NCBI GenBank assembly: GCA_021826765.1
Contig: JAKAYK010000009.1
Location: forward strand, 1 to 21,484
Length of the DNA: 21,484 bases
Source of the DNA: Thermoplasmata archaeon
GTDB taxonomy: Archaea; Thermoplasmatota; Thermoplasmata; Thermoplasmatales; Thermoplasmataceae
Direction: 5' to 3'
The notes below the pieces were generated by a model. That model was given only the letters and a program-made list of their open reading frames with translations, did not search any database and was not told the DNA's origin. Made by a program: the position numbers and the translations under genes. Each line of letters opens with the position of its first letter. Positions within the stretch are counted from its first letter, which is position 1. Shown piece by piece: positions 8,020 through 15,439 of the stretch.

Positions 8020-8565
8020 CCCTACTTTCTGCAGTTCTTTTTTTACCTTGATGACTGCCTGCTCGATTTCATTTTCTTCCTTTGCGCCAGTACATACAAC
8101 CTTTCCGGATCCGAACAGCAGAAGAACAACCTTTGGCTCCTCAACCCTGTAAACGAGGCCGGGGAACTGCTCAGGTTCATATTCAACATTTTCAAGGCCA
8201 AGGGACATGGCTATCTGTGTGAGGTTCAGATCGGATTCAAGATCGTAAACTGCAACAATATTCTGCACCACTATCTCAGGATCGTCCTCTACTTCAATTC
8301 CTGATTTTTTCAGTTTTTCAATAATTGTCTTTATTGTAAGTCTTACATTTGCAAGATTTTTTGCACCAGTACAGTTGACTTTACCACTTCTGAATATGAG
8401 AACTGCGGTTTTTGGATCGTGCAATCTGTATATGAGTCCGGGGAACTGCTCAGGTTCGTATTCTGATCCTTCCAGTGCAAGTGCAATCTTACTAAGATCC
8501 AAGTGCTCTGCAAGTGATGTGGATGCAACTATGTTTTCAATCTTTATCTTTTCTCTCTCGCTCAT
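8011..8565 (-). CDS. tbp: TATA-binding protein
   Basis: General transcription factor that binds TATA boxes and recruits TFB and RNA polymerase. The 184-aa protein consists of the usual two imperfect repeats. Each carries an EPEQFPGL(I/V)YR block (residues about 37-47 and 129-139) followed by a GKVxCTGAK block. Both repeats are acidic at their ends, and there is a short acidic/lysine-rich C-terminal tail. The gene is convergent with truD (9-bp overlap) and downstream of the cyclophilin gene. Its 81-bp upstream gap holds three TATA-like boxes at 11-bp spacing, described separately. The start ATG has no Shine-Dalgarno and is probably nearly leaderless. Confidence 0.97.
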   Translation of the reverse strand: MSEREKIKIENIVASTSLAEHLDLSKIALALEGSEYEPEQFPGLIYRLHDPKTAVLIFRSGKVNCTGAKNLANVRLTIKTIIEKLKKSGIEVEDDPEIVVQNIVAVYDLESDLNLTQIAMSLGLENVEYEPEQFPGLVYRVEEPKVVLLLFGSGKVVCTGAKEENEIEQAVIKVKKELQKVGLI

Positions 8566-8579
8566 AAAAAACCAACATG

Positions 8580-8612
8580 GGATATTTAAACTATATATAA
8601 ATGTTATATAAA
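8580..8612 (-). promoter_or_regulatory. Triple TATA-like array before the TBP gene
   Basis: Read on the minus strand, three consecutive 11-nt units each start TTTA: TTTATATAACA (8612-8602), TTTATATATAG (8601-8591) and TTTAAATATCC (8590-8580). The middle box is placed for initiation about 5 nt before the ATG. The other two lie one helical turn away on either side. The array could allow TBP to load more than once on its own promoter; that role is inference. Confidence 0.6.
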
Positions 8613-8646
8613 GGGATTGAAAAAATCAGACTAAAATTGATGATGA

Positions 8647-9102
8647 TCACTGAATTTTGCAATTCAAGATCTTCACGTCTGTTACAGGCCTGTCGCTTCT
8701 GCTTGTCTGGACTTTCCCTATCTTTTCCACTGTCTCCATACCCTCAAAGACTTTTCCGAAGACGGGATGTTTTCCATCCAGATAGAGATTGTCAGCCAGA
8801 TTTATGAAAAACTGGCTTCCGCCTGTGTTTGGTCCTGCATTGGCCATGGAGATTGTTCCCTTCTTGTTGTGGTTGTCCTTTGAGAATTCATCCTTGATTG
8901 TGTACCCGGGGCCCCCTGTTCCGTTTCCCTTTGGATCTCCACCCTGGATCATAAATCCGCCAATGACTCTGTGAAATATGGTGCCATTATAGAATCCCTT
9001 TTCTGCAAGCTTTATGAAATTGCCTGCGGTTATAGGCATATTTGTGTCGTCCAGTTCAATGACAATCTTTCCCAAGTTTGTTTCTATGTGTGCTTTCTTC
9101 AT
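8647..9102 (-). CDS. Cyclophilin-type peptidyl-prolyl cis-trans isomerase
   Basis: Catalyses proline cis-trans isomerisation during protein folding; with no signal peptide it is cytoplasmic. The 151-aa single-domain protein keeps the active-site residues: Arg45 and Phe50 in FHRVIGGF, then MIQGGDP with Gln53, followed by GTGGPGYTIKDEF, SMANAGPNTGGSQFFI and LDGKHPVFGKV. The position equal to human CypA Trp121, important for cyclosporin binding, is Tyr107. A GTG at 9111 would add three residues. I prefer the ATG at 9102, because it follows a GTGAT Shine-Dalgarno-like sequence and a weak TATA (TATTAAC, about 9129-9137) would place the transcript start near 9108. Cyclophilins are patchy in archaea. 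Confidence 0.95.
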   Translation of the reverse strand: MKKAHIETNLGKIVIELDDTNMPITAGNFIKLAEKGFYNGTIFHRVIGGFMIQGGDPKGNGTGGPGYTIKDEFSKDNHNKKGTISMANAGPNTGGSQFFINLADNLYLDGKHPVFGKVFEGMETVEKIGKVQTSRSDRPVTDVKILNCKIQ

Positions 9103-9223
9103 TATAATCACATGTGATTCCTTTCAATGTTAATATGTTTGATTATTGGAGCAGTCAACTTCCCAAACTTTCGCTATGCGGATTGTTGATGTCTAAAAAG
9201 AATTTGCTGTAAATACAGAAAAC

Positions 9224-9240
9224 TAAAATATACCTATAGG
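9224..9240 (+). promoter_or_regulatory. mcm promoter: TATA box and CCTATAGG palindrome
   Basis: TAAAATATA (9224-9232) is centred about 25 nt before the mcm ATG, consistent with a leaderless or nearly leaderless mRNA. Directly after it is the 8-bp perfect palindrome CCTATAGG (9233-9240), between TATA and start. An AGGGGAT element (9238-9244) could act as a weak Shine-Dalgarno if the leader is longer. The other 120 nt of the intergenic region hold nothing I recognise. Confidence 0.5.
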
Positions 9241-9252
9241 GGATATACACCT

Positions 9253-11418
9253 ATGAGTGATGTGGAGAACGAAGATATATTAAGCTCAGGTTTCGATCCT
9301 TCACAGATCAGAACTACCTGGGAACACTTTTTTCAGAAATATGGTTATTTCAATGTCATAACAGAGATGAACTCCCATTACCCTGAGGTGAGAAGCCTCT
9401 ATGTCTCCTATGAAGACATAGATGAGTTCAGTTCAGAATTTTCCCTCTACCTTACTCAGAATGCAGAGGAAACCATAGATAGGGGAGTGAGTGTGATCCG
9501 TGATTATATCTCAACACCAGCCATATCAATAGGCGGGAAAGACAAGAATTCGATAATAGTCAATATAAGAATTATAGACCTTCCGGAGAACATCAAGATT
9601 GATATACGAAATCTGAGAAGCATCAATGTGGGCAGGCTCCTCAGCATTACAGGAATTGTGAGAAAAACTGCTGAAGTGGCCCCAAGGCTGTACAACGCTG
9701 CTTTCATGTGCTCATTCTGTGGGCATGTCTCATTTATCCTTCAGCAGAAGGGTAGGCTTGAGATGCCTGAAAGATGTGAGAATACAGAGTGCGGTGCACT
9801 GGAAAAGAACAAGCCCAGATTCACCCTCAGACTTGATGAATCCAAATTTATAGACACGCAGAAAATCGAGATTCAGGAGGAACCAGAGAATATCAATGGA
9901 GGGGCCCAGCCGCTACGTCTCATTGCAATCATTGAAGATGATATTTCCGGAAAGATATTTCCCGGAGACAGAGTCACTCTTGACGGAATTATCAAGGCTG
10001 AACAGAAGATGCTTGCAGGAAACCTCCTTACGGAGTTCACCACACATCTATATGTCCTGAATATAAGAAAGGCAACCAAAGAGGTGGATGATGTCGTCAT
10101 CACCCCTGCTGAAGAAAAGGATATTCTTGATATGGCAAAGGATCCAAAAATACTGGACAACCTTGCAGGTTCTATTGCACCCACAATATTTGGGCTTGAA
10201 CACATAAAGAAGACACTTGCGCTGCAGATGTTTGGCGGTGTGAGAAAGACCATGAAGGACGGGACAACCATCAGGGGCGATATTCACATAATGATGGTCG
10301 GTGATCCCGGTACTGCAAAATCACAGCTTCTGAGATACATGTCTGAGGTTTCTCCCAGAGGCATACTTGCAATCGGAAAGGGTTCAAGTGCTGCTGGGCT
10401 CACGGCTGCTGCTGTCAGGGATGAATTTGGTGAAGGAAGATGGACACTGGAGGCAGGGGCCCTTGTTCTTGCTGACAATGGATTCGTGGCCATTGATGAA
10501 CTTGATAAGATGGATGTGAAGGATACTGCTGCCATGCACGAGGCAATGGAGCAACAGACCGTCACAATCTCAAAAGCAGGAATCATAGCAACGCTCAAGT
10601 CCAGATGCTCTGTCCTTGCTGCAGCTAATCCGGATAAGGGGAGGTATGATGAGTCATCAGAACTCATGGAACAGGTTAAATTCCCTGCACCACTCATATC
10701 AAGATTTGATGTCATATTCAAGATGATCGACAGGCCCGATGAAAAGAAGGATTCGGAGCTTGCAACACATGTACTGAATGCGCACAGGCTTGGGGAAATC
10801 TATAGGAGTTATGAATTGAGGAATGAGGAGGTGCCTCCTCTGACTGAAGAAGAGAGGGTCTATGAGCCACCATTCTCCAAGGATATGCTGAGAAAATATG
10901 TTGCCTATTCCAAGAGCCATGTTATACCTAAGCTCACTCCGGATGCCATTGAGTATCTCAGGGAAGAGTATGTGAGGACGAGAAATCCTCCGGGAAGGAA
11001 AATGGAGGGGCGGCCTTCTGTGCCAATCACTGCAAGGCAGCTTGAGTCAACCATCAGGCTTGCAGAGGCATGTGCCAGGGCGAGACTCTCTACGGCTGTG
11101 AGCCTTGATGATGCCATAGTTGCAAAAAATATTGTGGATTCTTTCCTGAAGGAACTTTCATCAGACAAGAACGGATATGATATTGATTTACTTGAAACAG
11201 GAATAAGTGCAGCCAGAAGAACAAGTATTGATGAAATACTCTATATCATCAGAGATCTCAAGGCAATGAAAAAAGGAGCTGCTCCTTACGAGAAAGATGT
11301 GGTTGAGGAAGCAATTACAAGAGGAATGAAAAAGGATGATGCAGAAAAAACCATAAGAATGGCAATATCGTCCACTATACTGTACAGGCCCATGGATAAG
11401 TGCATAGACGAGGTGTGA
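9253..11418 (+). CDS. mcm: MCM replicative DNA helicase
   Basis: Hexameric 3'-5' replicative helicase (721 aa). The N-terminal region includes an OB fold with a zinc site of Cys153-x2-Cys156 and Cys175-x4-Cys180. The AAA+ domain has Walker A GDPGTAKS (350-357), Walker B AIDELDKM (413-420) and the arginine finger in SRFD (483-486). The last 80 or so residues look like the usual winged-helix tail, with IDEILYIIRDL. There is no intein at Walker A, where several archaeal MCMs carry one. The gene heads a tight unit with the DUF424 gene (stop TGA touching its start region) and a MenG-like methyltransferase. Confidence 0.97.
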   Translation: MSDVENEDILSSGFDPSQIRTTWEHFFQKYGYFNVITEMNSHYPEVRSLYVSYEDIDEFSSEFSLYLTQNAEETIDRGVSVIRDYISTPAISIGGKDKNSIIVNIRIIDLPENIKIDIRNLRSINVGRLLSITGIVRKTAEVAPRLYNAAFMCSFCGHVSFILQQKGRLEMPERCENTECGALEKNKPRFTLRLDESKFIDTQKIEIQEEPENINGGAQPLRLIAIIEDDISGKIFPGDRVTLDGIIKAEQKMLAGNLLTEFTTHLYVLNIRKATKEVDDVVITPAEEKDILDMAKDPKILDNLAGSIAPTIFGLEHIKKTLALQMFGGVRKTMKDGTTIRGDIHIMMVGDPGTAKSQLLRYMSEVSPRGILAIGKGSSAAGLTAAAVRDEFGEGRWTLEAGALVLADNGFVAIDELDKMDVKDTAAMHEAMEQQTVTISKAGIIATLKSRCSVLAAANPDKGRYDESSELMEQVKFPAPLISRFDVIFKMIDRPDEKKDSELATHVLNAHRLGEIYRSYELRNEEVPPLTEEERVYEPPFSKDMLRKYVAYSKSHVIPKLTPDAIEYLREEYVRTRNPPGRKMEGRPSVPITARQLESTIRLAEACARARLSTAVSLDDAIVAKNIVDSFLKELSSDKNGYDIDLLETGISAARRTSIDEILYIIRDLKAMKKGAAPYEKDVVEEAITRGMKKDDAEKTIRMAISSTILYRPMDKCIDEV

Positions 11419-11420
11419 TG

Positions 11421-11726
11421 ATGCCTGGCCCTATAAATATGAAAATAATCCATATCAAAGATGAGATAGTTCTCAGCGCTGCAGATCACGATCTCATGGG
11501 GAGGACCGTTGCAGAAAATGGCCTCCACATAAAAATAACAGAGGATTTTTACGGAAACAACACAGTGAAGATCGCAATGCTTGATGAGGCAATAGAGATG
11601 TGCACCATAGGGAATTTTGTGGGAGAAAAATCCGTGGAAAGGGCAGTAAAAATGGGCGCAGTTGATCCAGATAATATCATAACCATTGCAGGCGTCCCAC
11701 ATGCACAGTTTGCAAGAATGAGGTGA
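11421..11726 (+). CDS. DUF424 family protein
   Basis: Small archaeal protein of unknown function (about 101 aa). It matches the DUF424 pattern as I know it: an N-terminal strand MKIIHIKDEIVLSAAD, LMGRTVAENGLHIKI, FYGNN, then IGNFVGEKSVERAVKMG and a closing VDPDNIITIAGVPHAQ. The frame opens at a GTG at 11400 inside mcm. GAGGTG at 11410-11415 is best spaced for the ATG at 11421; ATG 11418 overlaps the mcm stop as TGATG, and ATG 11439 would give the shortest, most family-like N-terminus. Cotranscription with mcm hints at an information-processing role, but no function is established and I do not propose one. Confidence 0.8.
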   Translation: MPGPINMKIIHIKDEIVLSAADHDLMGRTVAENGLHIKITEDFYGNNTVKIAMLDEAIEMCTIGNFVGEKSVERAVKMGAVDPDNIITIAGVPHAQFARMR

Positions 11727-11748
11727 TATCCTGAGCCAGAAAGAAGCC

Positions 11749-12399
11749 ATGGTGAAAGATGTTTTCAGGGATATCAGCAGGAATTATGATTTTTTTGATT
11801 CACTGATGAGCTTTGGGATGGACAGGAGATGGAGAAGAATCGTTGTGGACATGCTCCATATCCATGATGGGATGAGAATTATGGATGTTGGAGCAGGTTC
11901 AGGAAAAACAATAGAGGAGATTGTGGAGAGGTACCCCAATTCTATGATTGAGGCTGTAGATATCACACAGGAAATGTTTCCCGGAAACATGAAGAACGTG
12001 AATTTCAATATTGCCTCTGCAGAATCAATCCCTTTCCAGGATGGTTCCTTCCAGCGGATTGTATCATGTTTTTTGACAAGAAATGTGGAATCACTTGAGA
12101 ATTATTTCTTCGAAGCCTACAGGTGCCTTGAGCCTGGCGGTGTTTTCTGCAACATGGATATATTTGATCCGGGGAAAAGCTTCATTTCACCCCTCTTCAG
12201 GACATACTTCTACAGGATCATGCCCAAACTGCTGGACAGAACCAGCAGGAGCCATTCCTATTCATACCTTGCAGGTTCTGTGAAAAGATTCATAACTCCC
12301 TCTGCAATGGTTGAAATGCTGGAAAATTCAGGGTTCAGTGAAGTTACAACAAGAAGGCTGGCAGGGGGAACAGTCTACATTCATAAATGTATTAAATAA
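11749..12399 (+). CDS. MenG/UbiE-type class I SAM methyltransferase
   Basis: SAM-dependent methyltransferase of the UbiE/MenG family, which C-methylates demethylmenaquinone in the last step of menaquinone synthesis. Visible: an N-terminal VFRDISRNYDFFDSLMSFGMDRRWR block (family FDSIAxRYD...SxGxxxxWR), SAM motif I MDVGAGSGK (45-53), acidic Asp71 after strand 2, ASAESIPFQDGSF (motif II, 89-101), EAYRCLEPGG (motif III) and a C-terminal GGTVYIHK. The role in menaquinone synthesis is supported by mqnE, mqnA and mqnC about 5 kb away, but another quinone-like substrate is possible. The ATG at 11749 lies far from the GAGGTGAT at 11720-11727; an in-frame CTG at 11731 is much better spaced and would add six residues (MSQKEA). 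Confidence 0.83.
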   Translation: MVKDVFRDISRNYDFFDSLMSFGMDRRWRRIVVDMLHIHDGMRIMDVGAGSGKTIEEIVERYPNSMIEAVDITQEMFPGNMKNVNFNIASAESIPFQDGSFQRIVSCFLTRNVESLENYFFEAYRCLEPGGVFCNMDIFDPGKSFISPLFRTYFYRIMPKLLDRTSRSHSYSYLAGSVKRFITPSAMVEMLENSGFSEVTTRRLAGGTVYIHKCIK

Positions 12400-12424
12400 A
12401 AATATATTCGATAATAAGCATCAA

Positions 12425-12448
12425 TGTATAAATACAATCATTTTATAC
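12425..12448 (+). promoter_or_regulatory. trp operon promoter with overlapping inverted repeats
   Basis: TATAAATA (12427-12434) is centred about 26 nt before the trpB ATG at 12457, implying a leaderless message. The box is embedded in TGTATAAATACA (12425-12436, 5-bp arms TGTAT/ATACA). It also forms the left arm of a longer perfect inverted repeat, GTATAAA (12426-12432) with TTTATAC (12442-12448). This is the likeliest operator for tryptophan-responsive repression; the regulator is unknown. AT-rich composition makes some symmetry likely by chance. Confidence 0.55.
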
Positions 12449-12456
12449 CTTTATTT

Positions 12457-13695
12457 ATGTATGGAGTTAAAAATAAAGATATCATTCCAGAGCAATGGTA
12501 CAACATCACTCCTGACCTTCCAGAACCATTATCACCCCCAAGAGATCATGATCCGGAACGATCTTCCATTGATCTCCTGAACAGGATTCTTCCTTTGGAA
12601 GTGCTTAAACAGGAATTCACTTCAAGGAGATATGAAAAGATTCCGGAAGAGATACTCAGGCAGTATGAACAGGCTGGACGTCCGACTCCTCTGATCAGGG
12701 CAAGGAATCTTGAGACCTTGCTGAATTTTACCGGGAAAATATTTTATAAATATGAGGGTGCAACAGTCACAGGTTCACACAAGATAAATGCCGCAATTCC
12801 ACAGGCATATTATGCTGCACAGGAGGGCGTAATGGAAGTGGCAACTGAGACTGGCGCAGGACAGTGGGGTACAGCCACTGCGCTTTCTGCTTCACTTAAT
12901 GGAATCAAATCAAAAATATTCATGGTAAATGTGAGTTTCAGGCAGAAACCCCTCAGGAAAAGGATAATTGAAATTTACGGTGGAAATGTTGTGGCGAGTC
13001 CAAGCACTCTGACCGACTATGGAAGGCAGATCCTGAAAAAGGAGCCTGAACATCCCGGCACTCTTGGGATAGCAATCAGTGAAGCCGTGCAGTACACCCT
13101 GGACAATAATATAAGATACCTCATGGGAAGCGTGGAGAATTCCGTCATAACATATCAGAGCATTATCGGGCTGGAAGCACAGAAACAGCTGGAAATAGAA
13201 GGAGAGGAGCCGGATGTGCTTATTGGATGCGTGGGAGGCGGAAGCAACTTTTCAGGTTTCGTTTTCCCATTCATGAAAACTGATGTTGAGATGATAGCCT
13301 CTGCAGCATCTGAAGTACCCAAATTTTCCAAAGGGAAATACAGATATGACCTGATTGACACTGCAGGCATACTTCCACAGCTAAAGATGATATCTCTTGG
13401 AGCGGATTATGTTCCTCCACCCATTTATTCAGGAGGACTCAGGTATCACGGAGCAGCACCTGCACTCTCAATGCTTGTGAACAGCGGAAGGATCGGAACA
13501 GATGAGGTAACTGAAGAAAAAAGCATGGAAGCAATGCAGATATTTGCCAGAACCCAGGGAATTGTTCCTGCTCCGGAATCTGCCCATGCCATTGCAACTG
13601 CAATTGACTACTGCAGGAATAATGAAAATCAGGGAAAAACAGTTGTGCTCAATGTTAGCGGGCATGGATTGCTTGATCTTTCAATTTTCGGTGAT
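12457..13695 (+). CDS. trpB: Tryptophan synthase beta chain, TrpB2 type
   Basis: PLP enzyme that condenses indole with serine to give tryptophan. The long N-terminal extension with IPEQWYNI (10-17), PLSPP and RPTPLIRARNLE marks the TrpB2 class, as opposed to the canonical TrpB1. The Schiff-base lysine is Lys109 in TGSHKIN, the conserved glutamate is Glu131 in TETGAGQWG, and the cofactor phosphate loop is GGGSN (260-264). The frame is open 11 codons further to 12424, but that stretch contains the TATA box, so I place the start at 12457 (413 aa). It is first in the trp operon; the stop TAG (13696-13698) abuts trpA. Being directly next to trpA suggests this TrpB2 works with TrpA as synthase rather than only as an indole-salvage enzyme. 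Confidence 0.93.
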
Positions 13696-13698
13696 TAG

Positions 13699-14430
13699 AT
13701 GAAGCTTGCACTCTATTTCACGTTCCCATATCCCTCCCGGGATGCATTTGAAAAATTCCTTAAGAGAACACTGCCACTGAATTACGAATATGTTGAATTA
13801 GGCATACCAACTGAGCATCCGTATTATGATGGCCCCACCGTGAGGAAAACACATGGAAAGGCATTGGAAGAATTTTCCATGAATCTGCTGAAGGATACGG
13901 TTCATATGATAAGAAGAACAGGAAAGAAAGTATATGCCCTGGCATACTGCAATCTTTTTGAAAACGATCCGGATGGATTCATGTCTTCCATGAAGGATGT
14001 GGGTTTCGATGGTTTGATTCTCCCCGATCTCCTCACTGACTATTACAGTATGAGGAAAGATATTGCCTCATCTGTTTCATCCCATGAACTGGAACTGATT
14101 CCATTTTTCAATTCCACCACTCCCGATGCTGCCATAAATGAAATTCTGGGATTGACCAGCAGCTGGGTATACTTTGGTCTCCAGCCATCCACAGGAATCA
14201 GGGTTCCCCTTGATATTCCAAGCATGTACAGCAGGATCAGGAATATCTGCGGAGAGAGGGAAATCATTGTTGGGTTTGGCATCAACAGTGCAGGTACAGT
14301 AAAGGAACTGAGGAAAATAGGGTTTGATGGGATTGCAGTGGGTTCTGCATTCGTAAACTCCATGGAAAATGATGATCAGGAGGCTTTCGACATAGAGATG
14401 AGAATGCTGGAGAGTGAAACTCATGGATGA
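13699..14430 (+). CDS. trpA: Tryptophan synthase alpha chain
   Basis: Cleaves indole-3-glycerol phosphate to indole and glyceraldehyde-3-phosphate. The 243-aa barrel is shorter than the usual 260 or so. The catalytic pair is visible as Glu33 in VELGIP and Asp44 in YYDGPTV; other family blocks are GLILPDL, VYFGLQPSTGIR, VGFGINSAGTV and GIAVGSAFV. The ATG immediately follows the trpB stop with no gap; GGTGAT at 13690-13695 is a close Shine-Dalgarno. The 3' end overlaps trpD by 8 nt. The COMM domain that meets the beta subunit is compact, which fits pairing with a TrpB2-type partner (inference). Confidence 0.95.
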   Translation: MKLALYFTFPYPSRDAFEKFLKRTLPLNYEYVELGIPTEHPYYDGPTVRKTHGKALEEFSMNLLKDTVHMIRRTGKKVYALAYCNLFENDPDGFMSSMKDVGFDGLILPDLLTDYYSMRKDIASSVSSHELELIPFFNSTTPDAAINEILGLTSSWVYFGLQPSTGIRVPLDIPSMYSRIRNICGEREIIVGFGINSAGTVKELRKIGFDGIAVGSAFVNSMENDDQEAFDIEMRMLESETHG

Positions 14431-15439
14431 TACACTTTTTAAAATAATCAATGGCAAAGTTGCAAAAGGACAGGAAATGAACAGAATAGCATCCCTTCTC
14501 TCCTCTCCTGATGCGACTGACAGTTTGAGGGCAGCATTCCTCTCATCTCTCCATGTGAGGGGTGAAACAGCAGAGGAGATTGAAGGATTTGCTTCAGGGA
14601 TTATGTCTATGGCATCCATAAAACCATACAGGAAGTGCACTGACATAGTGGGAACAGGAGGGGACAGAAAGGGAACTATCAATGTCAGCACTGCATCTGC
14701 CATTGTCTGTGCTTCCCTTGGAATAAAAATAGGAAAACATGGAAACAGGAGCATGACAGGAAAATTCGGAAGTGCAGATTTCATGGAAGCATGCGGTTAT
14801 GATTTTTCAATGAATAGGGAAGAAATTGAGAATTTTTTACAGAATGAGAATTTTGTATTCATTCTTGCCCCTGAGTATAATAATTCATTCATGTCATTTT
14901 CTTCAGTCAGGAAAAAGCTCGGGCACAGAACAATTTTCAACATAATGGGCCCCATTACAAATCCACTGGATCCGGAAAAAGCCATAATAGGAAGCACAGA
15001 CCAGGATATACAGGGAGTTCTTGCAAGAGTGATGAAGATCAGGTCTGTGAAAGGTTATTCCATAACATCTTCAGACGGCATGGATGAAATTTCTCCTTTT
15101 TCGCAGTCCTCCTTAATGGAAGTGTCTGATTCAATCAGAACACATATAGTGGACGGCAGGAATATCACAGGAAGGAGGATTTCTGAAGATAACATTGAAG
15201 GAAATGACAGGGAGGCCATATTCACTCTTACACTCTCTGGCATTAAAGGAGAAAACAGGGATGCATCTGCATTCATTGCACTCAATGCTGCGCCTGCTAT
15301 TCTTCTTAATGGGGTTTCAGGCACATTTGAAGATTCTTACAGGATTGCGCTGAAATCCATGGAGAATGGAATGGCATTCTCAAAACTTTCCCGGATCACA
15401 AAGGGAAAGGTGCTGGAGGCTGATACAGTTGCTGGTTAA
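14423..15439 (+). CDS. trpD: Anthranilate phosphoribosyltransferase
   Basis: Transfers the phosphoribosyl group of PRPP to anthranilate. The 338-aa protein has an N-terminal helical domain, the PRPP loop GTGGDRKGTINVST (77-90), KHGNRSMTGKFGSAD (105-119), the IMGPITNP block and the Mg-binding DGMDEIS. The frame opens at a GTG (14414), but that lies inside GGAGAGTGA, a good Shine-Dalgarno for the ATG at 14423, so the ATG is chosen. It overlaps trpA by 8 nt and trpF by 11 nt. TrpD is a stand-alone protein here, not fused to TrpG. Confidence 0.96.
   Translation: MDDTLFKIINGKVAKGQEMNRIASLLSSPDATDSLRAAFLSSLHVRGETAEEIEGFASGIMSMASIKPYRKCTDIVGTGGDRKGTINVSTASAIVCASLGIKIGKHGNRSMTGKFGSADFMEACGYDFSMNREEIENFLQNENFVFILAPEYNNSFMSFSSVRKKLGHRTIFNIMGPITNPLDPEKAIIGSTDQDIQGVLARVMKIRSVKGYSITSSDGMDEISPFSQSSLMEVSDSIRTHIVDGRNITGRRISEDNIEGNDREAIFTLTLSGIKGENRDASAFIALNAAPAILLNGVSGTFEDSYRIALKSMENGMAFSKLSRITKGKVLEADTVAG

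Noticed and set aside
10290..10340. Intein in MCM at Walker A
   Set aside because: Many archaeal MCMs carry one there, but GDPGTAKSQ is uninterrupted.
11408..11425. Box C/D sRNA suggested by GTGATGA-like sequence at the mcm/DUF424 junction
   Set aside because: It is explained by the Shine-Dalgarno and overlapping stop/start codons; no matching D box or guide layout is seen.
12400..12456. Attenuator or T-box leader for the trp operon
   Set aside because: Only 57 nt separate the genes, the start appears leaderless, and there is no hairpin with T-run or Trp-codon leader peptide.
14077..14784. A 235-codon open frame on the minus strand across trpA and trpD
   Set aside because: It lies wholly inside two well-identified genes, has no recognisable motif, and is a by-product of codon bias on the other strand. 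The same applies to the other long antisense frames, for example over trpE and mcm.
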